Positions 54,221-63,523 of a DNA stretch of 64,000 nt are shown here, one piece after another (positions within the stretch are counted from its first letter, which is position 1; each line of letters starts with the position of its first letter). The notes under the pieces were generated by a model, which did not search any database, had not been told where the DNA came from, and saw only the letters and a program-made list of their open reading frames with translations. The translations under genes were made by a program, and so were the position numbers. Source of the stretch: Phocaeicola coprophilus DSM 18228 = JCM 13818 (lineage in GTDB: Bacteria; Bacteroidota; Bacteroidia; Bacteroidales; Bacteroidaceae); the NCBI RefSeq assembly GCF_000157915.1, contig NZ_EQ973643.1:299771-363770 (forward strand). The letters run 5' to 3'.

Positions 54221-54285
54221 GGCTTTTCAAAAAAGACTTCGGGCTTTGCAGTCAGACGCCGAAACGTTTTGATGAAAAGCCCGAA
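54221..54285. repeat. Three-part overlapping inverted repeats
   Basis: The segment at 54273-54285 (TGAAAAGCCCGAA) can pair with GGCTTTTCA (54221-54229) or with TTCGGGCTTT (54238-54247), but not both. It lies upstream of the AraC-type promoter and downstream of the fimbrial terminator. Confidence 0.45.
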
Positions 54286-54299
54286 ACATTTTTTGCAAG

Positions 54300-54331
54300 A
54301 AAAAAACCACACTGCAGGAAGCAGTGTGGTT
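54300..54331 (-). terminator. Terminator of the fimbrial operon
   Basis: On the minus strand AACCACACTGC/GCAGTGTGGTT (11-bp perfect stem, 5-nt loop, 54305-54331) is followed by a run of Ts (54306-54300). Smaller hairpins lie at 54368-54391 and 54398-54415, nearer the last gene. Confidence 0.8.
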
Positions 54332-54440
54332 CTCAACCAAAAAATGTTTATTGTAAAAAAATAAGCACCCCTCCGCTACGCTAAGCGAAGGGCAGGAATT
54401 CGCTTCACAGCGAATATTTCTTCATAAAACTTGAACTCTC

Positions 54441-55406
54441 TCACTTCACGGCAAGGCCCAGCACTTCACGGATCTGACCCAGCGGTGCATCCTTCAGCAA
54501 CACCCGCTTCTGTCCGTCCAGCAGATAAAGCGACGGCATCGCTTTCAGGTCATACAGAGCCTCTTCCTTCACCTTCTGACGGTCGGTTCCGATGATCCAT
54601 CCTTCCGGCATATCAGCCAGTCCCTTTCGCCAGGCTTCCTGATTGCCTTCAGTATATACGGCCAGCACTGTTACGCGTCCCGCCTTCACAGCTTTGGCCA
54701 GTGATGCATCAGCCGTCATCTCGCGAAGTACCTCGTGGCACGACTCGCATTCTGGATCATAGAACACCAGCAGCAGGCGATTCCCCCTGGCGGAGGTCGC
54801 TGCCAGCGATTTCTTCTGTCCGTCCGGCAGGTAATAGGTAAAGTCTGTTGCCTTATCCCCCACCTTGTTACGCTGTAGCAGCCTCAGCTTGAAATCAAAC
54901 GACGATCTCCGGGCATCTTCTTCAGGCAACACCTCCAGCATCGTCTCCAAATACACTCCATACAACCCCTCGTTGTAGAATGGTGAATTGGGATTGTACA
55001 GATAATCGTCGGCCAGCTGCATCATCACCTGTCGTGCCTGCGCTTCCGGCATGAACCGCGAACACCAGTTCTTCAGGCTTTCCCGAATCACCTTCTCAGG
55101 CGTCGCCCCGTCGGCCAGCAGGGAAATCTGGTTGACAAAGCCCTGTTCCGTCACCTCCCGGTTGTTGACCAGCGCCGTGTCTGCAAAACTGAACCGATCC
55201 CAGTAATGCTCCAGCAAGTAAGCTTTCCGCTCCTCCGGCTGCGTGAGCATGGCGGGGATTTCGGGGAAAGGGAAGCTTGCTTCCGTTCGAGAACTTTCTA
55301 TCGAATCAGATAAGGTACTTACAACCTCTACTTTCTTGCGTTCACTACAACTTTCACAAGCTAATAATAATCCAATAATTCCTAGCAGAAATATAAACTT
55401 ATTCAT
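54441..55406 (-). CDS. DUF5106/thioredoxin-like lipoprotein with CxxC
   Basis: 321 residues. Signal peptide with lipobox (LACESC region). The N-terminal half (about 45-180) resembles DUF5106. The C-terminal half is a thioredoxin fold with an intact redox motif Cys-Glu-Ser-Cys ('FYDPECESCHEVLREM', about 217-232) and cis-proline 'KAMPSLYLLD'. It is therefore likely a periplasmic thiol-disulfide enzyme, in contrast to the cysteine-less relative at 18,425. It lies 19 bp after the last fimbrial gene on the same strand. GC is higher than in the fimbrial genes, so it may belong to the older chromosome. Confidence 0.85.
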   Translation of the reverse strand: MNKFIFLLGIIGLLLACESCSERKKVEVVSTLSDSIESSRTEASFPFPEIPAMLTQPEERKAYLLEHYWDRFSFADTALVNNREVTEQGFVNQISLLADGATPEKVIRESLKNWCSRFMPEAQARQVMMQLADDYLYNPNSPFYNEGLYGVYLETMLEVLPEEDARRSSFDFKLRLLQRNKVGDKATDFTYYLPDGQKKSLAATSARGNRLLLVFYDPECESCHEVLREMTADASLAKAVKAGRVTVLAVYTEGNQEAWRKGLADMPEGWIIGTDRQKVKEEALYDLKAMPSLYLLDGQKRVLLKDAPLGQIREVLGLAVK

Positions 55407-55425
55407 AAATCCGATAATATCAATA

Positions 55426-57750
55426 TTATTTCTGCATCAAAGAAACTGTTACTAACTTATTATCTCCTCCTCCTTTCTCAATTAACTCTCTTACACTCAT
55501 CTCACCACGATAACTTGTTTTTCCATCCTGATAAAGGAAATACAACATATTTTCAAGCTGATAACCAGCAAAAGAACGCATAATAGTTTTTCCACTGGAT
55601 ATTGGAGTAAGGTCAGCAATAAAATTCTGATAATAAGCATCATCGTACACTTTGACTATTTTCCCATCTGGAACAACACCTGATGGTATAGTAAATTGTA
55701 CATTTACCCATGGATTAGTATAACTGATCAAAGCCGGTTCATAATTCTCAGAGAACAACTCCATTGTTTCAGCAGCTATATAATCCTTAGTACGAAAGTT
55801 TATGAATTGTTGTCCACTAGCTTTCGGTGTGTATATATACCCATTTAAAGCTCCCACACTATTATACACAGGTTCTAAGTTTCCTGTTGTGGAAGTCGGC
55901 AGTTCCAAATAACGTACATAAATTGTAACTGGACTTTGGTCATTCATATTAAACTTTAAGTTTGCTGCCTGATTCTCACCAAAAGGAACAGTGATTCGGT
56001 TACTGCCATTTACAAGTATGTCATTTAAATAGATAGAACTAAATGATTTTGTATCTGCATTTACAAAGCTAACAGGATCAGTTGGTTCAAAATAAGAGCC
56101 ACTCACCTGAACAGTAGTTGCACTTTGTGCTGCGTTCGTAAGGAAATGACAATACTGCGTACGATTTTGACGATAAGAGTTATAATCCACTACAAAATCA
56201 TAAGTGTAATCCTTAGGATTAGTAACATTCACAGGTAAATGATTTTTGCTGCTATTAGGATATAATGTATTTGCCCCCATATCAATTGTGAGATTCAATG
56301 GGAAAGCAGCCGTTGGCAACCCCATCGGCAACTCCATAATTACCACAAATTCGGATTTCTGTACCGCTTTTACTTTTCTTTGACAGTCAATTGATACAAA
56401 CTTAAAAGGCTCATGCACACGCACTGTGATATGACGAGACAGTCCACTTTCTGTAGCCACAATAATCTCCTGATTTTCCAAAACACTAGGCAGTGCAATA
56501 GGAGTCAATTTTATAAATCCAGGCTCTGATGTATCAATCTTCGAGAAAATCTTACTATTCAATTCATAGCTGACTTTTACTTTATTAGCATTTGCTGTTT
56601 GATCTACACTTCCTTCATAATACTGATAAGTAAGAACCAACTCCTCTTGCTTCACAATTAGAGTATCAATTGAACTAACCTCAAGTGTATTATGTCCATC
56701 TGTAATTTTTTTAACCTTACTTACTTGGACTGATGCCGCCAAGTTATTAGAAGCAGCTGCATTCATCGCTTCTTCAGCAGTTGCATATCCAGCAGACTTT
56801 ACACCATTAATTGTAATTTTATATTCAAAATTACGAAGCAAATTATAAGTCACAGTCTGATATGTATCAGACATAAATTGCACAATATCCAGTTTATAGT
56901 AATAATTTCCCTCTGCACCGTTTCCTCCATTATAATGAGCCTTTACAATCAAAGCAGTAGGAATATCACTATTATCCTGATTACGTTCATATACATAATA
57001 AGACTCAGCTATTGTTTTCCAACTATCCTCCGGTTCTAATTCGTTAACTTGAATATCACCCATTGTAGTTGCATGGTAATCTGGATTTTTTTGTTTAAAA
57101 TCCTCATATGGATTCGCATCACTTACATTAATAAAATCAGCAAAGGTTCCCTTTTGAGGATTAAATGGAGCAACTAATCCTTCCGAAGCCTTATTATATA
57201 CCGTATAACTAATAACCTCAAGTCCCTCGGCTACCGAATTCAATGAGATTTTTGCAAAGTTTCGAATCAGTTCTACTGGTTTATCCAGTGTCAATCCATT
57301 TGCTGGTATGTTTTCTACTTCCACCATACCCCAATATGCATCCTGGTTGTTACCAGTAACCATGCTTCCTATTACGCTACTCTCTGTGTCAATAGAAGAA
57401 TAAGTTTTATAGTCAGTATAATTTGCAACAAAATGCAATCTACATTTTCTATTTGAAACAGGAAGATCAGCTGTACACTTCCCAGCCATTGGAGTTTGTT
57501 CTGACACAGTTGCTTTCGCATTAGCTAAAAAGAATCCCTGCTCATTAAAAACCAAAATATGCAGATTCTCTATAGGCTGAGAGCCAGCTTCTCCCAAATC
57601 AGCTCTTGAAGCAACAACAGGCTCAGGCAAAGAGAAAGTGAAAAGGCTTTCTCCTTCCTGCAATGTTGCCTTACTCCCAAAATCATCCTCTTGGCATGCA
57701 GTAAACAAGGCCAAGATGAAACAAGTTAATATGAAGTATATCTTTTTCAT
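55426..57750 (-). CDS. Fimbrillin-like surface lipoprotein (probable tip or adhesin)
   Basis: 774 residues. Lipoprotein signal (LFTACQ). The N-terminal part ('NLHILVFNEQGFFLANAKA', 'CRLHFVANYTDY', 'LIRNFAKISLN') follows the FimA/Mfa pattern, in which processed type V pilins have two beta domains. A long beta-rich C terminus has internal Ig-like segments, such as 'RHITVRVHEPFKFVSID'. Length well above a pilin (300-450) suggests a tip or adhesive subunit. AT-rich compared with the flanking chromosome. Confidence 0.78.
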   Translation of the reverse strand: MKKIYFILTCFILALFTACQEDDFGSKATLQEGESLFTFSLPEPVVASRADLGEAGSQPIENLHILVFNEQGFFLANAKATVSEQTPMAGKCTADLPVSNRKCRLHFVANYTDYKTYSSIDTESSVIGSMVTGNNQDAYWGMVEVENIPANGLTLDKPVELIRNFAKISLNSVAEGLEVISYTVYNKASEGLVAPFNPQKGTFADFINVSDANPYEDFKQKNPDYHATTMGDIQVNELEPEDSWKTIAESYYVYERNQDNSDIPTALIVKAHYNGGNGAEGNYYYKLDIVQFMSDTYQTVTYNLLRNFEYKITINGVKSAGYATAEEAMNAAASNNLAASVQVSKVKKITDGHNTLEVSSIDTLIVKQEELVLTYQYYEGSVDQTANANKVKVSYELNSKIFSKIDTSEPGFIKLTPIALPSVLENQEIIVATESGLSRHITVRVHEPFKFVSIDCQRKVKAVQKSEFVVIMELPMGLPTAAFPLNLTIDMGANTLYPNSSKNHLPVNVTNPKDYTYDFVVDYNSYRQNRTQYCHFLTNAAQSATTVQVSGSYFEPTDPVSFVNADTKSFSSIYLNDILVNGSNRITVPFGENQAANLKFNMNDQSPVTIYVRYLELPTSTTGNLEPVYNSVGALNGYIYTPKASGQQFINFRTKDYIAAETMELFSENYEPALISYTNPWVNVQFTIPSGVVPDGKIVKVYDDAYYQNFIADLTPISSGKTIMRSFAGYQLENMLYFLYQDGKTSYRGEMSVRELIEKGGGDNKLVTVSLMQK

Positions 57751-57780
57751 AACTCTATTATTTCATGTGACATAATCAAT

Positions 57781-59967
57781 TTAATTTGCCGGACGTATCG
57801 GATCTGTATCTCCCCAAGTAAATACATTTCGTTTAACAATCTTATCATCACCCCAATACCATACATCATAAATACAACGAACAGCATGAGAACCATTCTT
57901 ATCAGGATTATTACTAAACCCACTACCGCTGCGATAATACCTACCAGAAGAAGCATAGTAATCTCCATCGAACAGTTCCGGGATGTAACCATCATCAGAT
58001 AGTCCAATTACAAATTGTATTTCAGCTTCCGTCGGTATTCTCCATCTACCTGCAGGATAACCATTCTCTTGATATGCAGCGCAACGCTTTTGTAGTTGGC
58101 TATAGCTTGTAGAAGTTGTTTGTCCCCAAGAGGATGCAATTTTAAACGCTGGAGCAATCATATTTCGTACTTCATCTCCATCTTTTGTGGGATAATAATT
58201 CAGAAGTCCACTGGGGTTACCATATTTATTAAGAGCAGATAAAGAAGTTGGCTGACTCACCCTCGGATCTCCAATCACATATTGACTTGCTTCGTCTAAC
58301 ACCGTTGCATAAATGGTATATTGGTTCGGGTTATGATTAGAACCACTCTCATAATGAGCAACTGAACCTATCCCCTTCCTGTTATCATCGCTAATGCTAC
58401 CTTCAGTCTTTGAATTATAGACAAAACGATTACTTCCGCCATCATCTTTGTTACTCTCACCTTCAATATAAATAGGAGGATATTGCACCAAAGTCAATGT
58501 TTCAGTCAAGCCGTCTGCATTAGTTACTTCTATAATATATGTATATGGAACTCGTACATCAGAAGCCAATACATGTTCAAATGTCAATGTCTGTCCATAA
58601 ATACTCAATGTATATTCCTGATTACCAAAATATTTAGACCATTCTTCATACTTCTGCACAGTTTCATTATATTTTGCTAAATCTTTTTCGTATTTATCCA
58701 TTGCTGCCCAATAATCCCACCACTGATCATAATCATTTCTATTAGGTTTTGTCGGAGGATTACCTGATGGCTTCTCCGGCTCTTCATTCGTTACAATATT
58801 TGTATAAAAATCAGTTACAGAATAATCAGGGAAACTCACCTCCACAATCTTTGCTGTAGCCTCTGTACTACTAGAGAAACCAATATCCACTCTATTTTCA
58901 TTTTTCATCTCCTGGAAATTGGTTTCTAACTCCAAATATGCATAACGATTAATATCGGCAGGAATATCAACTGTTTTCCAATCTAAGATCTCATAAGAGG
59001 CATCCACCTTTACAGTCTCTTCAGGATTAATACTTCCCAAAAGTTCTATATCAGCAGTAATACGATAAAGCTTATTACTCTCCAACTTACCAGAACCAAT
59101 GGCAACACGATAATAATAATTAGCACTCAGCTGTGTACCATTTTTCGTATAATACCAAGGAATACAGAAATTCAAATAAGCTTCGGTTGCACCTTCTTTA
59201 TTCGCCCATTCATTCGGATAAGAATATAATGGTACATGCACATAATTTTCCCCATCAATTTCTTTACCATAGCTACGATTTATAGCTGGAATAAATTCCT
59301 GAGTAATTCCTTCGGGAAGTTCTCCTCCATTCAATACTGCTTTTTTGGCAACATTTACCAACTCCACTGTCATTTTTGTCAAATCTGGGGTATAAGTAAT
59401 CCCACCAGATTCAATAGAGCTAGCCACATTAGGTTGTAATACAATTTTTGAGGCAACTCTCTTTAGCAAAACCGTACCTCCATCACCCCCATTCGTTATT
59501 TTTATAGCATTCTCGGTCAACCCATGCATTACAAAAAATGGTTCTATGGCATCATCAGTTTTAAAGTCCGTAGAAATCACCACCTTCTGAATTTGGGCTA
59601 AAGTCATCTTCTTCAATTCGTCAAGTGATAGCTCACTTGTATAATTTGCCACGACATAAACCTTACAAGTTTTATCTACAACTTCAGGAGCTAAATCAAC
59701 CTTTAACTTTTTATCGTCTCCCACACGTAAGTTACGCTTTAAATATATGCATGGTTTTGTTACATCTTCAAAGAAAAAGACACTAACATTATTTATAGCA
59801 TTTTCATTAAGATCTTCGACCCCATTTTCAGTCTGTTCACCAGCGCTCAGCTCCATAGTCAACGCACGTGAGTTTGCTTCCCCCACCTGCTCAAATTCCT
59901 CACTACATGAAGTAAATATCCATGAGCAAAAAATATAAACAAACAAAATAAAATTATACTTTTTCAT
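57781..59967 (-). CDS. Fimbrillin-like lipoprotein with lectin-like C terminus
   Basis: 728 residues. Lipobox Cys21 (IFTSC). Residues ~35-330 follow the fimbrillin pattern ('NNVSVFFFEDVT', 'CKVYVVANYT', 'VLLKRVASKIVL'). Residues 411-447 form a Trp/Tyr/Lys-rich helical insert ('YDQWWDYWAAMDKYEKDL' region), possibly a coiled coil. Residues ~600-715 ('RWRIPTEAEIQFVIGL', 'GSHAVRCIYDVWYWGDD') resemble the C-type-lectin/FGE-like fold seen in adhesins and in Fibrobacter-type paralog domains. Most likely the adhesive tip of the fimbria; the ligand is unknown. Confidence 0.78.
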   Translation of the reverse strand: MKKYNFILFVYIFCSWIFTSCSEEFEQVGEANSRALTMELSAGEQTENGVEDLNENAINNVSVFFFEDVTKPCIYLKRNLRVGDDKKLKVDLAPEVVDKTCKVYVVANYTSELSLDELKKMTLAQIQKVVISTDFKTDDAIEPFFVMHGLTENAIKITNGGDGGTVLLKRVASKIVLQPNVASSIESGGITYTPDLTKMTVELVNVAKKAVLNGGELPEGITQEFIPAINRSYGKEIDGENYVHVPLYSYPNEWANKEGATEAYLNFCIPWYYTKNGTQLSANYYYRVAIGSGKLESNKLYRITADIELLGSINPEETVKVDASYEILDWKTVDIPADINRYAYLELETNFQEMKNENRVDIGFSSSTEATAKIVEVSFPDYSVTDFYTNIVTNEEPEKPSGNPPTKPNRNDYDQWWDYWAAMDKYEKDLAKYNETVQKYEEWSKYFGNQEYTLSIYGQTLTFEHVLASDVRVPYTYIIEVTNADGLTETLTLVQYPPIYIEGESNKDDGGSNRFVYNSKTEGSISDDNRKGIGSVAHYESGSNHNPNQYTIYATVLDEASQYVIGDPRVSQPTSLSALNKYGNPSGLLNYYPTKDGDEVRNMIAPAFKIASSWGQTTSTSYSQLQKRCAAYQENGYPAGRWRIPTEAEIQFVIGLSDDGYIPELFDGDYYASSGRYYRSGSGFSNNPDKNGSHAVRCIYDVWYWGDDKIVKRNVFTWGDTDPIRPAN

Positions 59968-59969
59968 AC

Positions 59970-61334
59970 TTACTGGTCTCCACGTCTAATTATAAATCGA
60001 TTTACTTCTCCCTCTCCTGGTCCTGTATGATCCCTGTTATCTGTAAGATCTATCTCATACTGATTTCCTCCCACAATTGCATATACATGAAGAGTCGTTT
60101 GTACATTTCGTTCACCATCAGGCGGTAATGAAATTTTAATAGACTGCTGATATGCTATAGGCTTTCCATCCGCATCAACACCAAATATATCTTCATTCTT
60201 ACCTTCTGGAGTTAATAATGTAAAGTTCTGATTATCATCCAACACAGCTACCCATGATACAGTATTAGGCGATTCTAGCATAAACTGCAGTTCTGCCTCC
60301 GTATCAGGAATCAACTGTATCACGTTTTCATCTCGAGCGGCAATCGTACCAGGTTTCCAACCATCACTACTATATACAAGTGTATTATTAAAATCCTGAT
60401 TATATTCCTCCACATCCCAAGGAGTCACTTCACACTGCAATTCCCAGCCACTTGCATTCGCAATGGCATTTATCTTCAAGATTGTATTACGTTTTATTTC
60501 CTTAATTGGTGTTTTACTTGCATCATAAATTTGAGTTAAAGGAAATTCGGGACTTTCATTTAAACCTACTTTATAAACACCTTCCTCATTAGAACATGAT
60601 TCATATAAATAATACGTAAAGACATTGCTTTTCTCATTTTCAATCGTTTCTGATTCAACAAAGTCTTTCTCAGTATATTGTACAGAAGCATCTGATTGGG
60701 AAAATAAAAAACCACTCGTCGGGAAAAACTCCCCAAAAGATACTTTGCTCACATTTAAATCTGCACCAGTCTTATTATTTATATTCAAATCGATGCGTGC
60801 CACAGCACGTGTAACTTTTATCATAACCTCATCACCATCAGATAAAGAAGGTTTAGTTTCACATCCCACCATTGGCAACCCGTTAGCAGAGTTAAAACTA
60901 GAGTAAGCTATTAGCTGAACTTGAGAAAATGCAGGCCCATCAAATGTTGTGCCTACTTTAAAATCTGATTCAAAATTCTTGTTCACATTAGCTTCATTTA
61001 CCACTGCATAAAAATCGGTAGCGGCTTTATTCACACCGACAATCCGGATGCCCTGCTCCAACAATTTTTGTCCATCGGGTGCAGTAAAACTATGCTTTGA
61101 GTTGCTGACCACTTTCCCGTTCTGCACTAAAATCAGACGGATGGTCTTGATATCTTCATTAGCTAAAACTTCACTATTATCGTCATCAACCTCACCAGAA
61201 CGTGAACTAATATTCACCGTAATATTAGCTGTTCCTGCTTCGGTTGCAGCAATATCATCTTTTATACAGGAAGTAACTACTCCTATCAGGAGTAATAATC
61301 CAATTGCACCTAAATACCTTCCTAATTTTTTCAT
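59970..61334 (-). CDS. FimA/Mfa-type fimbrial lipoprotein
   Basis: 454 residues. Lipobox (GVVTSC) and fimbrillin pattern ('DIKTIRLILVQNGKVVSNS', 'DFYAVVNEANV', 'KVTRAVARIDLNINN'). ATG 61334 was chosen over 61340 because a rare strong Shine-Dalgarno, AAGGAGGA (61348-61341), then lies 6 nt upstream of it. Probably an accessory shaft or tip-adaptor subunit between the anchor gene upstream and the two long adhesin-like genes downstream. Confidence 0.8.
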   Translation of the reverse strand: MKKLGRYLGAIGLLLLIGVVTSCIKDDIAATEAGTANITVNISSRSGEVDDDNSEVLANEDIKTIRLILVQNGKVVSNSKHSFTAPDGQKLLEQGIRIVGVNKAATDFYAVVNEANVNKNFESDFKVGTTFDGPAFSQVQLIAYSSFNSANGLPMVGCETKPSLSDGDEVMIKVTRAVARIDLNINNKTGADLNVSKVSFGEFFPTSGFLFSQSDASVQYTEKDFVESETIENEKSNVFTYYLYESCSNEEGVYKVGLNESPEFPLTQIYDASKTPIKEIKRNTILKINAIANASGWELQCEVTPWDVEEYNQDFNNTLVYSSDGWKPGTIAARDENVIQLIPDTEAELQFMLESPNTVSWVAVLDDNQNFTLLTPEGKNEDIFGVDADGKPIAYQQSIKISLPPDGERNVQTTLHVYAIVGGNQYEIDLTDNRDHTGPGEGEVNRFIIRRGDQ

Positions 61335-61340
61335 AAGCAT

Positions 61341-61348
61341 TCCTCCTT
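61341..61348 (-). promoter_or_regulatory. Strong Shine-Dalgarno AAGGAGGA
   Basis: Unusual for this organism, in which most genes lack one. It touches ATG 61340 and lies 6 nt before ATG 61334, so it supports the latter start of the third fimbrial gene. Confidence 0.65.
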
Positions 61349-61352
61349 AAGG

Positions 61353-62306
61353 TTAATTCCATTCAGGTTTACCATCTACAATCACCCAATCAGGAAGTTT
61401 GATCTCAGCATTCACTCCATTAAACTCAATAGCAATGGGAAGTTCTGCTTCCTGCTTGGTAACATCAATGGCATCTGCATTACGCACCAGATAATTATAT
61501 ATATTTCCACGAATAAGTTCCTGCCCCGTATTCTTATCAGTCAAAACCAATATATGTTCGCAACAATCAGAACTTAGTTCGCCATTAGAGTCCATACGAA
61601 ATAAAGCTAAGTTCTGTGTACGATAACATTGATTCTCACTATCATAAATCAAATCGGGATAAATAGTACCTTTTTCGTCTAAGTTGATTTCATTTTCAAA
61701 AGAAACCTGAGCATTCGAGTTCTCGAAACTCAGCTGATAAGGAACTCCTGCATCCTGACGTGAAGCCTCCGGAACCGGAAGTCCATGAATTTCCACGTCC
61801 ACCTTCACATGTGAACTGTAAAGAGTTACTGTATCACGATACATCACTCCTTCCTGATCAGGCATTACAAACTCTTTCTGCCCTAAGTAATTATAATCAT
61901 GATTGGTTACAGGTATATCCGGATCACTCCATGCCGGATCCTGAAGATAGATATTTGCAAAGTCTGTTTCAGTTGCATAGTTTACCACCTCTGTGTGGTC
62001 ATAAGCATTACCTACAGCCACAACTTTATAACGCTGTCCCGGACGTAGTTTAAACGACGGTACAGCTTCGAACTTAGTTAATTCGTCCTGATTATATGAG
62101 CCGACTCCCAGTATATGTCCATTTGAATCAAAAACATACAGGTCTACCTTGCTCATATACTGGTATAATACGTCCTTATCGCCGTCGGCGAGATACTGGA
62201 AGTAAATGGTTACGTTATCGCAGTCATCCAGATCATCTTTAATACAACCGGTCGTCAGGACGGTAGCGACCAGCGCCATTAATATATATCTTATTGATTT
62301 CATCAT
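61353..62306 (-). CDS. Mfa2/FimB-type fimbrial anchor lipoprotein
   Basis: 317 residues. Lipobox (LTTGC) followed by 'IKDDLDDCDNVTIYFQYLADGDKDVLYQYMSKVDLYVFD' region, the characteristic start of Mfa2/FimB proteins, which cap the base of type V fimbriae and hold them to the outer membrane. The second half has 'YSSHVKVDVEIHGLP' and a C terminus 'LPDWVIVDGKPEWN'. It follows the major pilin after an 82-bp gap holding a palindrome, the usual Mfa1-Mfa2 order. Confidence 0.88.
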   Translation of the reverse strand: MMKSIRYILMALVATVLTTGCIKDDLDDCDNVTIYFQYLADGDKDVLYQYMSKVDLYVFDSNGHILGVGSYNQDELTKFEAVPSFKLRPGQRYKVVAVGNAYDHTEVVNYATETDFANIYLQDPAWSDPDIPVTNHDYNYLGQKEFVMPDQEGVMYRDTVTLYSSHVKVDVEIHGLPVPEASRQDAGVPYQLSFENSNAQVSFENEINLDEKGTIYPDLIYDSENQCYRTQNLALFRMDSNGELSSDCCEHILVLTDKNTGQELIRGNIYNYLVRNADAIDVTKQEAELPIAIEFNGVNAEIKLPDWVIVDGKPEWN

Positions 62307-62342
62307 TCTTTATTAAGGTTTTTGTTTTCTGTATGTTCGGAA

Positions 62343-62372
62343 TATTTTGGCGGAGAATTCTCCGCCAAAATA
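62343..62372 (-). terminator. Perfect 30-nt palindrome between pilin and anchor genes
   Basis: TATTTTGGCGGAGAA and its exact complement meet at GAATTC, 17 bp after the pilin stop. On the transcribed strand the stem ends in CCAAAATA. It is probably a leaky terminator or 3'-stabilising hairpin that keeps pilin mRNA more abundant than the downstream genes. Confidence 0.7.
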
Positions 62373-62388
62373 AAACTCTATAAAACAA

Positions 62389-63480
62389 TTAATTCCATTC
62401 TACTGTGCCTTCAGCTATTGTCCAAGGACTAACAGAAACTACAGCTATTACATGAATATCTTCACCACCTTGCCAGCCTGAGCCAATAGCTTCGTCAGGA
62501 ATTTCAAGAGATTTTACCTGATAAATGTAACCTGCCGGAAATTTTGTAATATTTCCCTCGCCATTAACACCGAAAGCAGTTTCATATGATTCTGAATCAT
62601 CTGCTAATTTATAATTTTTCACTGTTGCATAACCCAGCTTATGAATTGGCCATACAATTCCACTATATTCAGTAGCATCAGTATTAATTTCAATATTACT
62701 GAAACAAACTTTCAAAATAGGAAGACTAGTTTCTACAGGAGCAATATTATAGGCATAGCATTTTCCATTTTCCGGCCATGAAGGAGTCCAACCTGCATCA
62801 ACAGAACCCGTAGCCTCAGTAAAAGCCTGACCAATAGCATTACTCATCAAATTACTTGCATCCCAAGCCTCAACCTGATCAACGCCGGTAACTTCATCCA
62901 AAATTATACCGTCAATAGTAATATTTTTGAACATACAAGGATCTTTAGTATCGACATGAGCGATACCACCAAATTCCAAACGAGCCATTGTATGTGCAGG
63001 TGTCAGGGTTACTTTATACTCATTAATACCATCCTCATCTGTATCACCTTGATCTACAAAAGTAGTCGAAGATGCATATAAAGGTTCTGCTAATCCTGCA
63101 TTCATGTATTCTACAGGAGTCCATCCAGATGCCTTTTCTGTATTGATATAAACTTCCATCTTTGACGGGTTACGAACACCCTCAAATTCGGTTGAGTTTA
63201 CAGCTTCTAACAAAGCTGCACGGTCATCATAATCTGACAAATTAAAAGTCTTTGTAGCTCCACCTGTTTGAGCTGTCAAAACCAACTTAATGGTATTCAA
63301 TGTTACCTCAGTTCCAGTTCCAGAAGTATAATCCACAACTGCGCGGCTCAAAGCAGGATCACTAATCTTCACGCTAATAGAAGCTTCACCCTGAACGCCA
63401 TTCTCAGTTACATCTTCATTAGAGCATGCGAACAAACCCAAGCCCGCAAATGCCAGAAATAAACTCTTAGAAATTTTCAT
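62389..63480 (-). CDS. Major fimbrial subunit, Mfa1-like
   Basis: 363 residues. Lipoprotein signal (GLFACSN) and the features of type V pilins. 'EASISVKISDPALSRAVVDY' (about 33-52) has an Arg (about 46) where Rgp-type proteases cut related pilins to free the donor strand. A core with 'TLNTIKLVLTAQTGG' and 'LTPAHTMARLEFGGI' follows. The C terminus ends 'VSPWTIAEGTVEWN', the strand that swaps into the next subunit. It is the first pilin gene after the DUF3868 protein and precedes the Mfa2-type anchor, as in the Porphyromonas mfa locus. Confidence 0.85.
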   Translation of the reverse strand: MKISKSLFLAFAGLGLFACSNEDVTENGVQGEASISVKISDPALSRAVVDYTSGTGTEVTLNTIKLVLTAQTGGATKTFNLSDYDDRAALLEAVNSTEFEGVRNPSKMEVYINTEKASGWTPVEYMNAGLAEPLYASSTTFVDQGDTDEDGINEYKVTLTPAHTMARLEFGGIAHVDTKDPCMFKNITIDGIILDEVTGVDQVEAWDASNLMSNAIGQAFTEATGSVDAGWTPSWPENGKCYAYNIAPVETSLPILKVCFSNIEINTDATEYSGIVWPIHKLGYATVKNYKLADDSESYETAFGVNGEGNITKFPAGYIYQVKSLEIPDEAIGSGWQGGEDIHVIAVVSVSPWTIAEGTVEWN

Positions 63481-63523
63481 AACAATAAATTTTAAAATTA
63501 AACACTTCTATTTTAGTCTCTAT

